A DNA stretch of 64,000 nt from positions 186,001-250,000 of the forward strand of contig JAMWFC010000034.1 of assembly GCA_027475525.1 (NCBI GenBank). The letters run 5' to 3'. The notes under the pieces were generated by a model. It was not told the DNA's origin. It saw only the letters and a program-made list of their open reading frames with translations, and made no database searches. The position numbers and the translations under genes are program-made. This document shows, piece by piece, positions 12,358-23,056 of the stretch; positions within the stretch are counted from its first letter, which is position 1; every line of letters begins with the position of its first letter. Source of the DNA: Macrolepiota albuminosa (Eukaryota; Basidiomycota; Agaricomycetes; Agaricales; Agaricaceae).

Positions 12358-12443
12358 ACTGACGACAGCGCTTAGCGAGAAGTCTGATGATCTATCAAAA
12401 ACTGACGACAGCACTTAGCGAGAAGTCTGATGATCTATCAAAA
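12358..12443. repeat. 43-bp tandem duplication in the 5' LTR
   Basis: 12358-12400 is repeated at 12401-12443 with one mismatch (GCGCTT versus GCACTT). The 3' LTR has a single copy. The period is 43, not 77, and the mismatch suggests it may be a real duplication. Confidence 0.9.
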
Positions 12444-12660
12444 ACTGATGGACAGCTTGGCGTTTGACCTTGGCATCTGACACCGCTTAGCGTCTCGATT
12501 CGGCGCCTGACATCGCTAAGCACTTTGGACAGACAGAAGGGTGATGAATTGATGGTTTAGCACCGCGATCTGCCGCCTGGTGGCGCCAAGGGTCTTGAAA
12601 AGACGGTAGGGATCTGAAACCGTTGGAGCTACCCCTATGAAATTTTCCAGTTTACCGCAC

Positions 12661-12814
12661 TTTGGCGATGGTTGGTCACTGGCGACGGTGAACTCCTTGT
12701 AGTATATATATTACTTACCGACTTGTACATACATCAGTTTGGCGATGGTTGGTCACTGGCGACGGTGAACTCCTTGTAGTATATATATTACTTACCGACT
12801 TGTACATACATCAG
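12661..12814. repeat. Exact 77-bp tandem duplication C (in the 5' LTR)
   Basis: 12661-12737 repeats at 12738-12814 without change. The matching part of the 3' LTR (around 23506-23582) is single. Confidence 0.95.
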
Positions 12815-13229
12815 AGAATAATAGACCAGAGTTCACTACTCCCCTTTCTTCAGTCTCCCTTACGCTCAAGAGCTCATTTACGCTACGGTCGGCAACGTCA
12901 AACTCATCGGCAGTTGCAGACGTTCGCCAATACTTGACATACTCGCGCCTTGCAACTACGGCAGGCATTATCGACGCTTAGACTTTGCTAAGCTTATCGT
13001 GCTCTTGCCGCTTACCTTTGCCGTGTTCGCTTACCGCTCTTTCCTAGGCGCTTTACCTTAGCGCTTTACATTTGCCGACTCCATTACCGACTTTTACCCT
13101 TTTTCACAGACGTGTTCTCTGGGACCTGCCCGGGACTCCTCACCACACTTTTAGCGCGCCCAACGCACACTCTTGGTACGGTAACACAATTGCTACATTT
13201 GTTACTGACCAAAACTTTGGGCGTCATCA

Positions 13230-13609
13230 AATTGGAGCCCACCGTGAGGGATCTCTAGGGCAGAATTCCGCCAGAAACCCGTCTCCAACGTAGGCGCCGC
13301 CTGCTAGACCAGTCGGCAGAAGGCATAGCTCCTTTCCACCCATCAACTCCACAACCACCTGGTGCCTTACCGGGTCTCTCTCTTGCACAGGAACTACAGA
13401 ACGCCACTGTAGACGCATTTCCTGATCTCTTCCCGCATTCCCTCGATTATAGCGCCGACGACCCCTTAGCGTCGCCATTTACCATACCGCAACCAATCAC
13501 CCCAATTACTCCGCTAACGCCTCTTTCTCAACTCATTTCGCTTACCCCGTCGCCAATCTCTAGAACTCCTTCCCCACTACCGCTAACCAAACTCGCCAAC
13601 ACAGTTGCT
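13230..13609 (+). promoter_or_regulatory. Gypsy leader with primer binding site
   Basis: Directly after the LTR end comes ATTGGAGCCCACCGTGAGG (from 13231), resembling the tRNA primer sites of fungal Ty3/gypsy elements (TTGG.GCCCACCGTG). The rest, up to the Gag start at 13610, is untranslated leader. Short frames across it are not conserved-looking. Confidence 0.6.
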
Positions 13610-14072
13610 ATGGAACAACAAGTCCAGCGCATGCCGCCACGCAATCACTTCTCGGCACCGAAATGGGACGAGTCCAAGCCACGGGAGCTCTCCCAGTATT
13701 TCAAGGAATTGGAGTATTTGTTTAGGGATTGTAACATTACCGACCATACGCAGATGAAGGAGTACGTGGCAAGATACGTATCATATGACACGGCAGAGAC
13801 GTGGACAGGTTTGACCGAGTTTGCCGCCTTTGTCCCTGCCGCCCCACCTATTCCAGCCCAAGGCGCTTCGTATGAGGACTGGAAGACGGCAGTAATCCAG
13901 CTGTACCCTGGCGCAGAGGAGGCTACCCGATACACGGTAAACGAGCTCCAGAAACTAGTACAGGAATCGTTCGACAGTGGCACATCGTCTCTTGGCGCAT
14001 TCTCCACGTATTACCGCGAGTTCCAGAAGATCGCTAGGTGGTTAGTACAGAACGGCAAGCTCTATATTAACA

Positions 14073-14226
14073 AGGAGCGTCGCCTGTTCCAGCAAGGCAT
14101 CCCGACTTCACTGTGGACTCGTATTGCTCGTCGCCTAGAAATAGTTCATAGGAGCGTCGCCTGTTCCAGCAAGGCATCCCGACTTCACTGTGGACTCGTA
14201 TTGCTCGTCGCCTAGAAATAGTTCAT
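14073..14226. repeat. Exact 77-bp tandem duplication D
   Basis: 14073-14149 repeats at 14150-14226 without change, inside the Gag frame. Confidence 0.95.
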
Positions 14227-14400
14227 CAGGCTCATCACCCTGACGAGCCCTATAACGTTGCCAACGTCTTTGAAGCCGGTAAATGGGTTCTCAAGGGAAC
14301 GGACACTGGCGTTGGCATACCACGCGCTAGGACGAGCCCACCACCTGAGCGAACTAACGGTATCATTCCCATCCCGCCTCCTGTTGCCGACTTCGTTAAG

Positions 14401-14554
14401 AAAGAGGAGCTCAATGCTGCTATTACCGCCGCTGTCGCTTCCGCTATGACACGTATTGAAACTATGATTACCACCAAAAAGAAGAGCTCAATGCTGCTAT
14501 TACCGCCGCTGTCGCTTCCGCTATGACACGTATTGAAACTATGATTACCACCAA
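14401..14554. repeat. 77-bp tandem duplication E, one mismatch
   Basis: 14401-14477 repeats at 14478-14554 with one difference (G versus A at the sixth base). Removing this copy together with duplication D restores the Gag frame. Confidence 0.93.
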
Positions 14555-16048
14555 TCTGACTGCTAACCGACCCGCTAACGTACCCGCACCTGGTCCTTGC
14601 CACTTCTGTGGGGAAATTGGCCATACCATGACTAGAGGACGCTGCGTTACCCTAGAAAACTACATTCGGCAAGGAAGGATTCGACGGGCTATCGACGGCA
14701 AGATAGTCCTCACCACTGGCGCCATCATTCCCAACTACCCAGACAAGAAGTCCTTCCAGGAGCGAGTTGATGAGTGGCATAGGCGCAACCCAGGACAAAT
14801 CGTTACCAGCACGCTATCTGGCAACGCCAACCCCGACCCAGAACAGGTGACCCAACAGCAAATGGTTCACGAGGTTTTACATTTCGACAGCGTTGGCGAC
14901 CATCCTACATTCTCACGAGAAGAACGTATCGCCAAGCTCCAACAGGAGTTGGATTCGCTTAAGAATCAGGTCTTTGATGGGGTTGAAGTTAAGCAGCCTA
15001 AACAGCCTCTCAAAGGATATAAGCTGATGCCTCCCGCTAGTAAATTACCGACGCCTGCTCCTGCCGCACCGCCTGCTACTGCCCCTGCTGCCACTCCAGA
15101 ACCATCGTCGTCCGCTACCGCTCCCGAACCGTCTTTGCCGCCTCTCCATCCCTATTCAGGGATTTCCGACCGTTATCACGCTCCCGCACAACGAAACTTT
15201 GCCGCTCCCGAGAAGCGTCCTGAGGGTGGCTACCGACCTACTGCGCCAATTTTCGACATAGAGAAATCTAACCACGTTTTTAACCGTATCATGAAAACCG
15301 CCGTCACCTTGTCAGTAGAAGAACTTTGTAGTATTGCTCCCGACGTCCGCAACCAGGTCAAGACGGCAGTCACTCCCCGACGACCCTTGGCGACAGCTGT
15401 TGCCGAGGTTGATGAACTCGACGATGCGCTTCCTGGTTTCTCTGTTACCATCGACTCTCCCGACACCGATGAACCTCTTGCCGACTCCATCGCTAACGCC
15501 ACCTCTGTGGACCCAGTGGAGACCTACCTTAGGTCTGTGGACCATGGAGAGGACCCAGCAATTCTTACCGTCGCTCAAGAATCGCATGCTATCCGCTCGG
15601 TAGCGCTAACCGTAGACAACAAGCACGAAGTAGAGGCAATCGTGGATAGCGGGTCTCAGATTATTTCTATGGCAGCAGAAGTCGCTAACGATCTAGGCCT
15701 CATTTACGACCCTACGGTTATACTAAACATGCAGAGCGCTAACGGTACCGTGGACAGATCCCTCGGCCTCGCCAAGAATGTGCCATGCACCCTTGGCGAC
15801 ATCACCTTTTATCTTCAGATACACATTTTGCGATCACCGGCATACGACTTACTACTCGGCAGACCCTTCGACGTCTTGGCGTGATCTGTCGTCAAGACAG
15901 TTACCGACGAGGAAACGACCCTCACAATTAGCGACCCCAATTCCAGAATCCGACGAACGGTGCCAACGTTCCCTAGGGGACAACGAAAAGGCGCCCGCGC
16001 TAAGCCCCCGGAGTTTACCGACCAACACGCCAACGAGCCTCCCCACCG

Positions 16049-17800
16049 GTGTTTTCACAGACCATCGAGGAGGTGATTGGCGACGATCACGGAGATGTAG
16101 CGCTAACGCTGGAATATGACCATTCAACTGGTCTTGTAACTGTTATGTCTACTGCTTTTCTTGACCAAGATGTTTTAACTACTTTACCCACTACCGACGC
16201 AGAGCCTTCCCAGAAAAATCAAAACATTACCGACTCCTCTCTTGCCTACTTGTACCTTACCGCTTCCGAATCTTTTCAGAATATTGCGTCTACCGACACC
16301 TATCTTACTACGCTTCCTGGAGCCTCGTCCCCTGCCGTTCTTGGACTTGCCGCTCCTCAGGCTACAGTTCCCCTTTCCACCTCTGTTTATAACCAGGCTA
16401 ACGCTCCCAAAAGGAAAGGGGTTCAAGTTAAAAAGAAATATAAGCCAGTTGCGCTTAAAACAAAACCCGTCGCTACGCACTCTCCCGAGACGTTTAGGAT
16501 TGAGCGCCAGATTATTGGCGACCCTCTTGCCGACATGCCGACTTTATCACCGAATCCGCCACCCTTTCAGCCCACAGGACGTTTTACCGCAGAACGCCAG
16601 CAGCAGTTCGCCAAGGAGCACGACACAGGATTTTTGACCCCAGATGAGTTGAAAGTCCTTACCGACCTCGTCGCTAAGCAAGATAAAGCCTTCGCTTGGG
16701 AGGACTCAGAACGCGGTAGTCTACGTACAGATTTCTTCCCGCCTGTTGTTATCCCGACCATTCCTCACGTGCCGTGGACTGAGCACAACCGACCGTTACC
16801 GCCTGGGATCGAAGCCGAGGTCTGCCAGATTATTAGGACCAAGATACAGGCTGGCGTCTACGAACCCTCCAATAGTTCTTACCGCTCCCGTTGGTTCTGT
16901 GTCCTCAAAAAGAACGGCAATCTACGCATAGTCCACAGTCTTGAACCACTGAATAGAGTCACCATACGACACTCTGGCGTACCGCCTTTCCCTGATCACG
17001 TTGCCGAGTCCTTTGCCGGGCGCATTTGTGGCGCCACCCTTGACCTCTACGTTGGCTACGACGAACGCCTGATACACCCTTCTTCCCGGGATCTCACTAC
17101 CTTTCAAACTCCGTTTGGCGCCTTGCGCCTAGTCACCTTACCGATGGGCTGGACAAACTCAGTCCCTATATTTCATGACGACATCACTTTCATCCTCCAA
17201 CCCGAGATACCGCATAATGTCCTTAGCTTCATTGATGACGTTGGCGTTAAAGGCCCCAAAGACTGGCGACTCGTAAACGGCTTACCAGCAACCCATCCCG
17301 ACAACTCCAACATTTGCTTAGCGCTATGGGAGTTCTTCCAGCTGCTCAATCGAGTTCTCCAACGTATGAAGTATAGCGGTGGTACGTTTAGCGGTCACAA
17401 ACTCCTCCTTTGTGCGCCAAGGTTCAAGATACTTGGTCACATCTGCACTCCCGACGGTCGCGTTCCCGATGAGTCTCGCTTAGCACTCCTAGAGCGATGG
17501 GGTCCTTGCCGCGACTTATCTGAAGTCCGCGCCTTTCTTGGTACCGTTGGCGTTCTCAGGATATTCGTCAAAAACTTTGCCCATCGTGCACACGCCCTTA
17601 ACCGACTCACCCGCGCTAATGAGCCCTTCGAATTTGGGCCAGACCAGGTCACTGCCCAACGCGACTTAGTAAAAGCAACCGACTCACCCGCGCTAATGAG
17701 CCCTTCGAATTTGGGCCAGACCAGGTCACTGCCCAACGCGACTTAGTAAAAGCCTTACAAGACGCCAAGCCCCTAGTCCCCATCGATTATACCTCTGCCG
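16049..17800 (+). pseudogene. Ty3/gypsy Pol: linker and reverse transcriptase
   Basis: This piece is in the -1 frame relative to the Gag-protease frame (which itself has run on past its TGA to a stop near 16073). An acidic and Ser/Thr-rich linker is followed by RT from about 16700: NSSYRSRWFCVLKKNG, then LPMGWTNSVPIFHDD and the catalytic FIDDVG (GAT GAC at 17234-17239, intact). A thumb region (AFLGTVGVLRIFVKNFA) leads towards RNase H. The 77-bp duplication at 17601-17754 causes the apparent stop at 17746; without one copy the frame runs straight into RNase H at 17812. ATG 16049 is only the first methionine and not a proven start. Confidence 0.85.
17601..17754. repeat. Exact 77-bp tandem duplication F
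   Basis: 17601-17677 repeats at 17678-17754. Frame arithmetic: the RT frame (phase of 16049) and the RNase H frame (phase of 17812) become the same once 77 bases are removed. Confidence 0.95.
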
Positions 17801-18645
17801 ACCCAGTTATCTTGGCGGTGGATACCTCGTACATTGCCGTTGGCTACTTCTTGTGCCAATGCCTTAGCGACAATCGGAAACAGCAACGCTACAACCGTTT
17901 TGGGTCTATCACGCTAAACGACTGGGAATCTCGCTACAGCCAGCCTAAGCTAGAGCTCTATGGACTCTTCAAAACCTTCCGGTCGCTAAAGATGTACTTG
18001 ATTGGCGTACGGAATCTGATTGTTGAAGTCGACGCTAGGTACATCAAGGGCATGCTGCAGAATCCCGATATCCAGCCATCCGCTAGCATGAACCAGTGGG
18101 TAGTCGCCATCCTCATGTTTCACTTTGAGTTGGTACACGTCAAGAGCTCTTTCCACGGCCCAGATGGACTCTCTAGGCGACCACGGCAGCCTGGCGACCC
18201 GGCAGTGGACCCACAGGCTGATAGCGATTTCGAGGACTGGATCGACCGCTTACATGGTTTCGTGCACCTCATACAACAGCCAATCCCCCTATTACGACGG
18301 CAACAGCCTACCAGCATCTTTTTACATCCCATCGTCCCTTACCGCCCTGAGATCTTTAGCGCACCCCTCACATTCTACACGGCAAGCATCCTTGGACAAG
18401 ACTTGCCTCCAGTAAAAGTCGTACAGGAACCCCAGTCGCTAAGAGAAGACAGCAGAAACCTGACCTACGATGCCGTTCCCCGATCCGCCAAAGCAAAGGC
18501 AGAAGACAGCCGCTTGTTAATCGTTGAACAATGGCTACAAGACCTTAAGCGACCCGCAGGCCTTACCGACAAACAATACGCGACCTTTATCCGCTATGCT
18601 ACCCGCTTCTTCTTTACCGACAACCGCCTCTGGCGACAAAATTGA
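17801..18645 (+). pseudogene. Ty3/gypsy Pol: RNase H
   Basis: Encodes the RNase H domain: LAVDTSYIAVGYFLCQ with the first acidic residue, then QPKLELYGLFKT with the glutamate, and VEVDARYIKGML. It would degrade the RNA strand during reverse transcription. It ends at TGA 18643-18645. The same frame reads on directly (DGAHKLIIKPESRLR) into the integrase, so the TGA is probably a mutated CGA and not a true end. Confidence 0.85.
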
Positions 18646-19952
18646 GATGGCGCTCACAAGCTGATCATCAAGCCAGAAAGTCGCTTACGAGTCTTGCGCG
18701 CCATGCATGACGAGCTAGGACATAGAGGTCTGTACGCTACCCGAGCTTCTCTGTTAGAACGATTCTGGTGGCCACACGCTAGTGCCGACATCGCCTGGTA
18801 CATCAGGACTTGCCACCTCTGTCAAATTCAACAAACGCGCCAAGTGCTCATCCCGCCAACCGTTGCAACGCCAGCTCCCCTCTTCAGCAAAATCTACGTC
18901 GATACCATGCATATGCCCAAGTCTGGTCGCTACAAGTACATCATTCAAGGTCGTTGCTCGCTAATCCACTGGCCTGAATTTCGAATGCTTCAGAGAGAAA
19001 ATACCGACGTGGTCGCCAAGTGGCTATTTGAGGACGTCATTTGCCGTTGGGGAGCGCTAAGAGAAATCGTCACGGATAATGGTGCACCAATTATCAAAGC
19101 GCTAACATATCTCGCCAAGAAGTACAACATCCACCACATTCGAGTATCTGGCTACAACAAGCGCGCCAATGGCCTGGTAGAGAGACCACACTTTGATGTT
19201 CGGCAAGCGCTCTTTAAGGCAGTCGATGGCGACGAGTCTCGTTGGAGTGAAGCGACTTATTCAGTGTTTTGGTCGGAAAGAGTTACCATTCGTAAGCGCA
19301 TGGGTTGTTCTCCCTATTACGCGGCTACTGGCACCCATCCGTTACTCCCTGCCGACATTATAGAAGCGACCTATCTTCAGCCAGCACCCAACAGCATCTT
19401 AGCGACTACCGACCTTATCGCCAGATGAGCTATTGATCTCCAGCGAAGGAAAGAAGATTTAGAGCGACTCCACGAGGTAGTCTTTAGCGCCTTATCGCCA
19501 GATGAGCTATTGATCTCCAGCGAAGGAAAGAAGATTTAGAGCGACTCCACGAGGTAGTCTTTAGCGCCCGTCGCCAGGCAGCCCTACGATTCGAAACCGA
19601 GCATAGCGCCACTATCAAAGATTACAACTTCCCGAGAGGGGCGCTAGTGCTTATGCGCAACTCCAAAATCAAGACCTCATACAATAAGAAAATGTGCCCG
19701 CGCTATCTTGGACCTTTGGTAGTTATCTTCCGTAACCGTGGAGGCGCCTACGTGCTCTGTGAATTAGATGGTTCAGTACTACATCAACCTGTTGCCGCCT
19801 TTCGCCTATTGCCGTATCTCGCCAGGGAACAACTCGACTTGCCGCTTGAAGCGCTAGATATCGACACCGCCAAGTTACGAGAACTTGAAGAAACCGAATT
19901 ATTGGACGATGATGACTTACCGACTCTAGTTGAAGAAGAAGAAAATGATTAG
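18646..19952 (+). pseudogene. Ty3/gypsy Pol: integrase and C-terminal tail
   Basis: The HHCC zinc domain is intact (HDELGHRG ... RTCHLCQ, about 18706-18828). The DDE core follows: YVDTMHMP, EIVTDNGAP (about 19063-19092) and the glutamate in ANGLVERPH. A TGA at 19426-19428 interrupts the sequence, again consistent with CGA. A 77-bp duplication (19414-19567) follows; removing one copy puts 18694-19428 and 19647-19952 into one frame. The tail carries an RNSKIKTSYNKKMCPRYLGP block typical of gypsy integrase C-termini. No chromodomain is seen. The protein would insert element cDNA into the genome. Confidence 0.87.
19414..19567. repeat. Exact 77-bp tandem duplication G
   Basis: 19414-19490 repeats at 19491-19567. 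Both copies carry the same TGA, so the stop is older than the duplication or the duplication is artificial. Confidence 0.95.
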
Positions 19953-20381
19953 AAAAGACAGTACTGATAAGCTCTTATTTTTCTATTACTTACCTTACTT
20001 ATCTTTCTTGCCGTGACTTACTATACTATATTCAACAGACATTTCTTTACATAGTCAAGTCGCAGCGCTAGCGTGTCGCCAACGCTTAGCGCCTTGCGCA
20101 ACTCTCGCCAAGGGTTTTTCGCTATGATGATCTACTGAGTGTTTCCCTTTTCCTCAAAATTTGTCTAAGTCCCTCACATACTATTGCTCTTGCTAAAAAC
20201 CTACCTTAGAATACTTGCCGCTTGCCTTCTCCTTGCTCTACCTTCTCTGCTTTCTGCAACTGCGCTAACTCAGGTTCTGGGACTTATCCGTTCACTTCCA
20301 ACGAAACGGCAAAAAGGTGTATAACAGGCGGTAACAAAAATAAAATATTTACACAAGCGGCCTGTCTACGCTAAGGTCCGC
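19953..20381. other. Gypsy non-coding stretch between the convergent pol and antisense genes
   Basis: About 430 bp without a gene. The plus-strand pol and the minus-strand gene converge here, so it should contain both 3' untranslated ends. The sequence is pyrimidine-rich; no clear hairpin terminator is expected in a fungus and none was seen. Confidence 0.5.
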
Positions 20382-22885
20382 TCAATCGCTATCGTTGTCC
20401 AATGGCAGGGAACTATCCGATACCGGCAAAGAAGAGTCACGCAGAGGTAGGAGGTCGCCCGGCAAGATATTATTGGAGGTCTGCCAATCCATGGCGGCTT
20501 GGCAGTCGTCCTGGTAGTCGCGGAGAACGCGAAGGCTGCGACCAAGGTTGGAGTAGCGCAGCCTTAGCGCCATTAGCTGCCCTCGGACTCGTTCCCGCTC
20601 CCGACTCATTGTGGCCTCCATCGTTGCCGCTCGCCTCGAATACCGCTCCAGCATCTCGCGAGGATTTAGCGCTATGACTGGGTAAACGAGATCCTGCCCC
20701 AGCCACTGGAAAGCGTCGCCAGTGACCATCGGCTCCGGCTGAGGGGTCCAGGCAGGATTAACCCTGGCGATGACGGGGCGTCTTGGCTCCAGCCCGGCAA
20801 CATCCTCTGGGTCCGACACTTCCCATGGGGCGACATTACCGTAGGAAGGTAGCCAGCGCCACTGAGGCTCCTCCCAGGCAACTTCTGCCGCTGCCTCCCC
20901 TGCTCCCGCTACCACCTCCTTTGCTCCTGCCTTCTCGTCGCCTTGGCGCTGCATCGCCAAGGTTTCTTCCTCCTCCCCTTCAGCGTCCTCATCCCCTCCT
21001 GTTGCAGCCCCCTCTGCCTTCTCCTCCTCCCCCATCTCGACATCGACGGGAGCCTCTTCCCGTTCCTCTCGAGGCGCCGTGTCGCCAACCGCTTCCCGCT
21101 CTCCCTCCTCCTGCTCCTCGCCAAGGGACCTCGCCGCCAAATGAATAGGCGACAAGAGGCCACTTGGGCCTGCCTCAGAATCGCGAGGAGGCAGGCGACT
21201 CGCCGCCAACGCCTTCTCGAGGTCCTCCATCTCGGTATCCTTTGGCGCTGGCGAGGGGGAAGGCGACGACGAGACCACGCGAGGACGTTTTGCTTTGCCC
21301 TTCCCCTTGCTTGGGGAAGGGGCTTGTCGTTTTTCTGGGACCGAAGTCCCTTGGCGCTCTCCAGCGCCTCGATTGCCGACTGTCTCTGACCCATCTCCTT
21401 GGCGCGTCGGCAACGCCAAGGAGGCACGTCCAATGGCTGCCATTCCACCGGCAGCGACCTTTTGCTTCTGACCCTCCACAAACTCCCTTGCCCTCCTCAC
21501 CAAAACAGCACGCGAGAACGTTTTCTCGACGAGAGCGTCTGGCGCGCCGCCACGCTCACGACTCTTTGCCCCGTCAATAGTACAAGCGCGTTTGAGGGCG
21601 CCACAACGATAGCACGGCTGGGCCCCAGTCTGGAACCAACAGCCTTCTGGGTCGTTATCCGCCCAGCACTTATCACACTAGCGCTATAAGTCAGCAAGAG
21701 CTCAAAAAGACAGAAGAGTTACTTGCCGCTCCACGCGCCTCCTTAAATGCTTGCCGGGTCGCCAGGGAAACGGTCTTCTTTCCCTTCATCTCCTCCATTA
21801 CGACCCCGGCCTCCTGTCCTTCGTCAGGGACGGCTTCCTCCCGACGCGGCAAAAGCAAACCTCGCAGTTCCTTGTCGTCAAAGGAACGTTGTGTTGGCGC
21901 CTACAGAAACTTAGTAATTCACGTCCAAAGAAAAAGTACCACTCACCGCGTATTGAGGAGCTGCCTTGCGACTCTGTGAATGTCGTTAGCGACCGTCGGC
22001 AACGGCAAGCAAAATCAGCACTTACCTTGCGTTTGGAAGCACCTGCCGGCTTCCTCGGCGAGCCCGACTTGCTAGCCGGCAGCACTGGGCTCGAAGTGCT
22101 ACCGGCGCGACCTACCTTGCCGGATCCCTCTGCTACCGCCTGCCTCTCAACGGCAGGCGCCTTCCCCGCGGCAACTTCCTCCATCTCTGCCGCCAACGCT
22201 GCCACCCTCTCTCGCTCCTCTATCCCCCTCATAATCTCGCGGGCGTCCTGGGAAACCTCCTCTTGCCTTGCCGCAATCTCTTCTTCTACCTGCATACGCG
22301 CCAAGGGCGCCAACACCTCTTGCTTGCTATGGGGAGACAGATCAGACCACAGCTAAGTTAGAAATCAAAAATCAGAGATACTTACTCAGGCGCGGGAGCG
22401 CTTACCGTCATCGGCAAGGCACCAGACAAAATATCCTCCAATTCGTCCTCGATTGTAGGGATGGTAGGAGGCGCCTGGCAATTCGATCAGCTAGCGACAC
22501 GACAGGCAACAAAAGCAACTTACGAAATGGGAGAAGGGCGCTAACCACTCGGCGCCAAGATTGTCAACGTACCGCGCACGGCACCACTCCCGCACTTCAA
22601 TTTCTCTGTCCCAGCCCACGCCAAGGACACGAACCTCGTACCATCGCTCAAGAAGTTTCATCACGCCAACGACTAATTTTTGGGGCGCCTCGGCGCCAAC
22701 GCCCTCCGAACCTCGTACCATCGCTCAAGAAGTTTCATCACGCCAACGACTAATTTTTGGGGCGCCTCGGCGCCAACGCCCTCAATATGACGGATGAAAT
22801 TGTTGGCCTTCGCTATGTAGGCGTACGCGGCCTCTTGGGCAGCCTGAGAGGGAACAGGGGGCGGAGTTGGAATGCGGAAAGACAT
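20382..22885 (-). CDS. Antisense gene inside the gypsy element: 723-residue Zn2Cys6-like protein
   Basis: Six exons: 22885-22524 (with one copy of the 77-bp duplication H removed), 22474-22386, 22326-22026, 21973-21947, 21900-21727 and 21677-20382. The introns are 46-59 bp. Four are GT-AG; the last fits a GC-AG pair (GCG|GCAAGT). The phases agree throughout and give 723 residues without a stop. Residues 293-324 hold CX2CX8CX8CX2CX6C, close to a fungal Zn2Cys6 DNA-binding cluster (usual first loop 6). An Ala/Glu-rich coiled coil lies near residues 125-190, basic Lys/Arg/Pro tracts (KGKGKAKRP) and acidic runs in the middle, and a second coiled coil near the C-terminus. It starts 172 bp inside the 3' LTR. 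A nuclear regulatory role is inference only; I do not recognise a named family. Confidence 0.72.
22631..22784. repeat. Exact 77-bp tandem duplication H
   Basis: 22631-22707 repeats at 22708-22784, inside exon 1 of the antisense gene. Removing one copy joins the frames starting at 22885 and 22721 (87 bases apart after removal). Confidence 0.95.
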
Positions 22886-23056
22886 TTTATTTGAAAATGA
22901 GCGCCAGGTAAATCAGGGGGGGGAGAAGTGAAGTCCAAACTTATGCGCTAGGACTATAAACAAAATCTCAAGAACGCACGGACCACATGTCACAAAAGCA
23001 GTAACGGTAACCATATTTGGTGACTGAGGACAGTCAATTTTTCAGTTGGGGGGAGA
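22886..23056. promoter_or_regulatory. Gypsy polypurine tract and likely antisense promoter region
   Basis: The purine-rich GGGGGGAGA just before the LTR start (about 23048-23056) is the expected plus-strand primer site. The same 170 bp is the upstream region of the minus-strand gene, so its promoter should lie here or in the 3' LTR. No clear TATA box was identified. Confidence 0.5.

Larger units (their letters stand above)
12168..13229 (+). repeat. 5' LTR of the Ty3/gypsy element
   Basis: 1062 bp here. It contains a 43-bp and a 77-bp tandem duplication absent from the 3' LTR; without them it is 942 bp, exactly the length of the 3' LTR. By eye there are about 18 single-base differences between the LTRs. 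All are transitions and most lie at CG/TG/CA positions. Confidence 0.93.
13610..15884 (+). pseudogene. Ty3/gypsy Gag and protease region
   Basis: Starts ATG at 13610 (MEQQVQRMPPRN). The first part is a Gag capsid-like domain (about codons 20-190). A zinc knuckle follows (CHFCGEIGHTMTRGRC, CX2CX4HX6C, near 14600-14645). Next come a proline/alanine-rich linker (about 15030-15200) and a retropepsin with intact DSG (15645-15653) and LLLGRPFD near its end. Two 77-bp duplications (14073-14226 and 14401-14554) shift the frame; removing both joins 13610 and 15884 into one frame of about 706 residues. The frame ends at TGA 15882-15884 inside the conserved protease tail. The same frame continues in family-like sequence (TISDPNS, VPTFPRG), so this TGA is probably a mutated CGA. 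Confidence 0.85.

Noticed and set aside
20783..21580. Plus-strand frames in the antisense gene region
   Set aside because: Proline/arginine-rich shadows of the minus-strand coding exon, without motifs.
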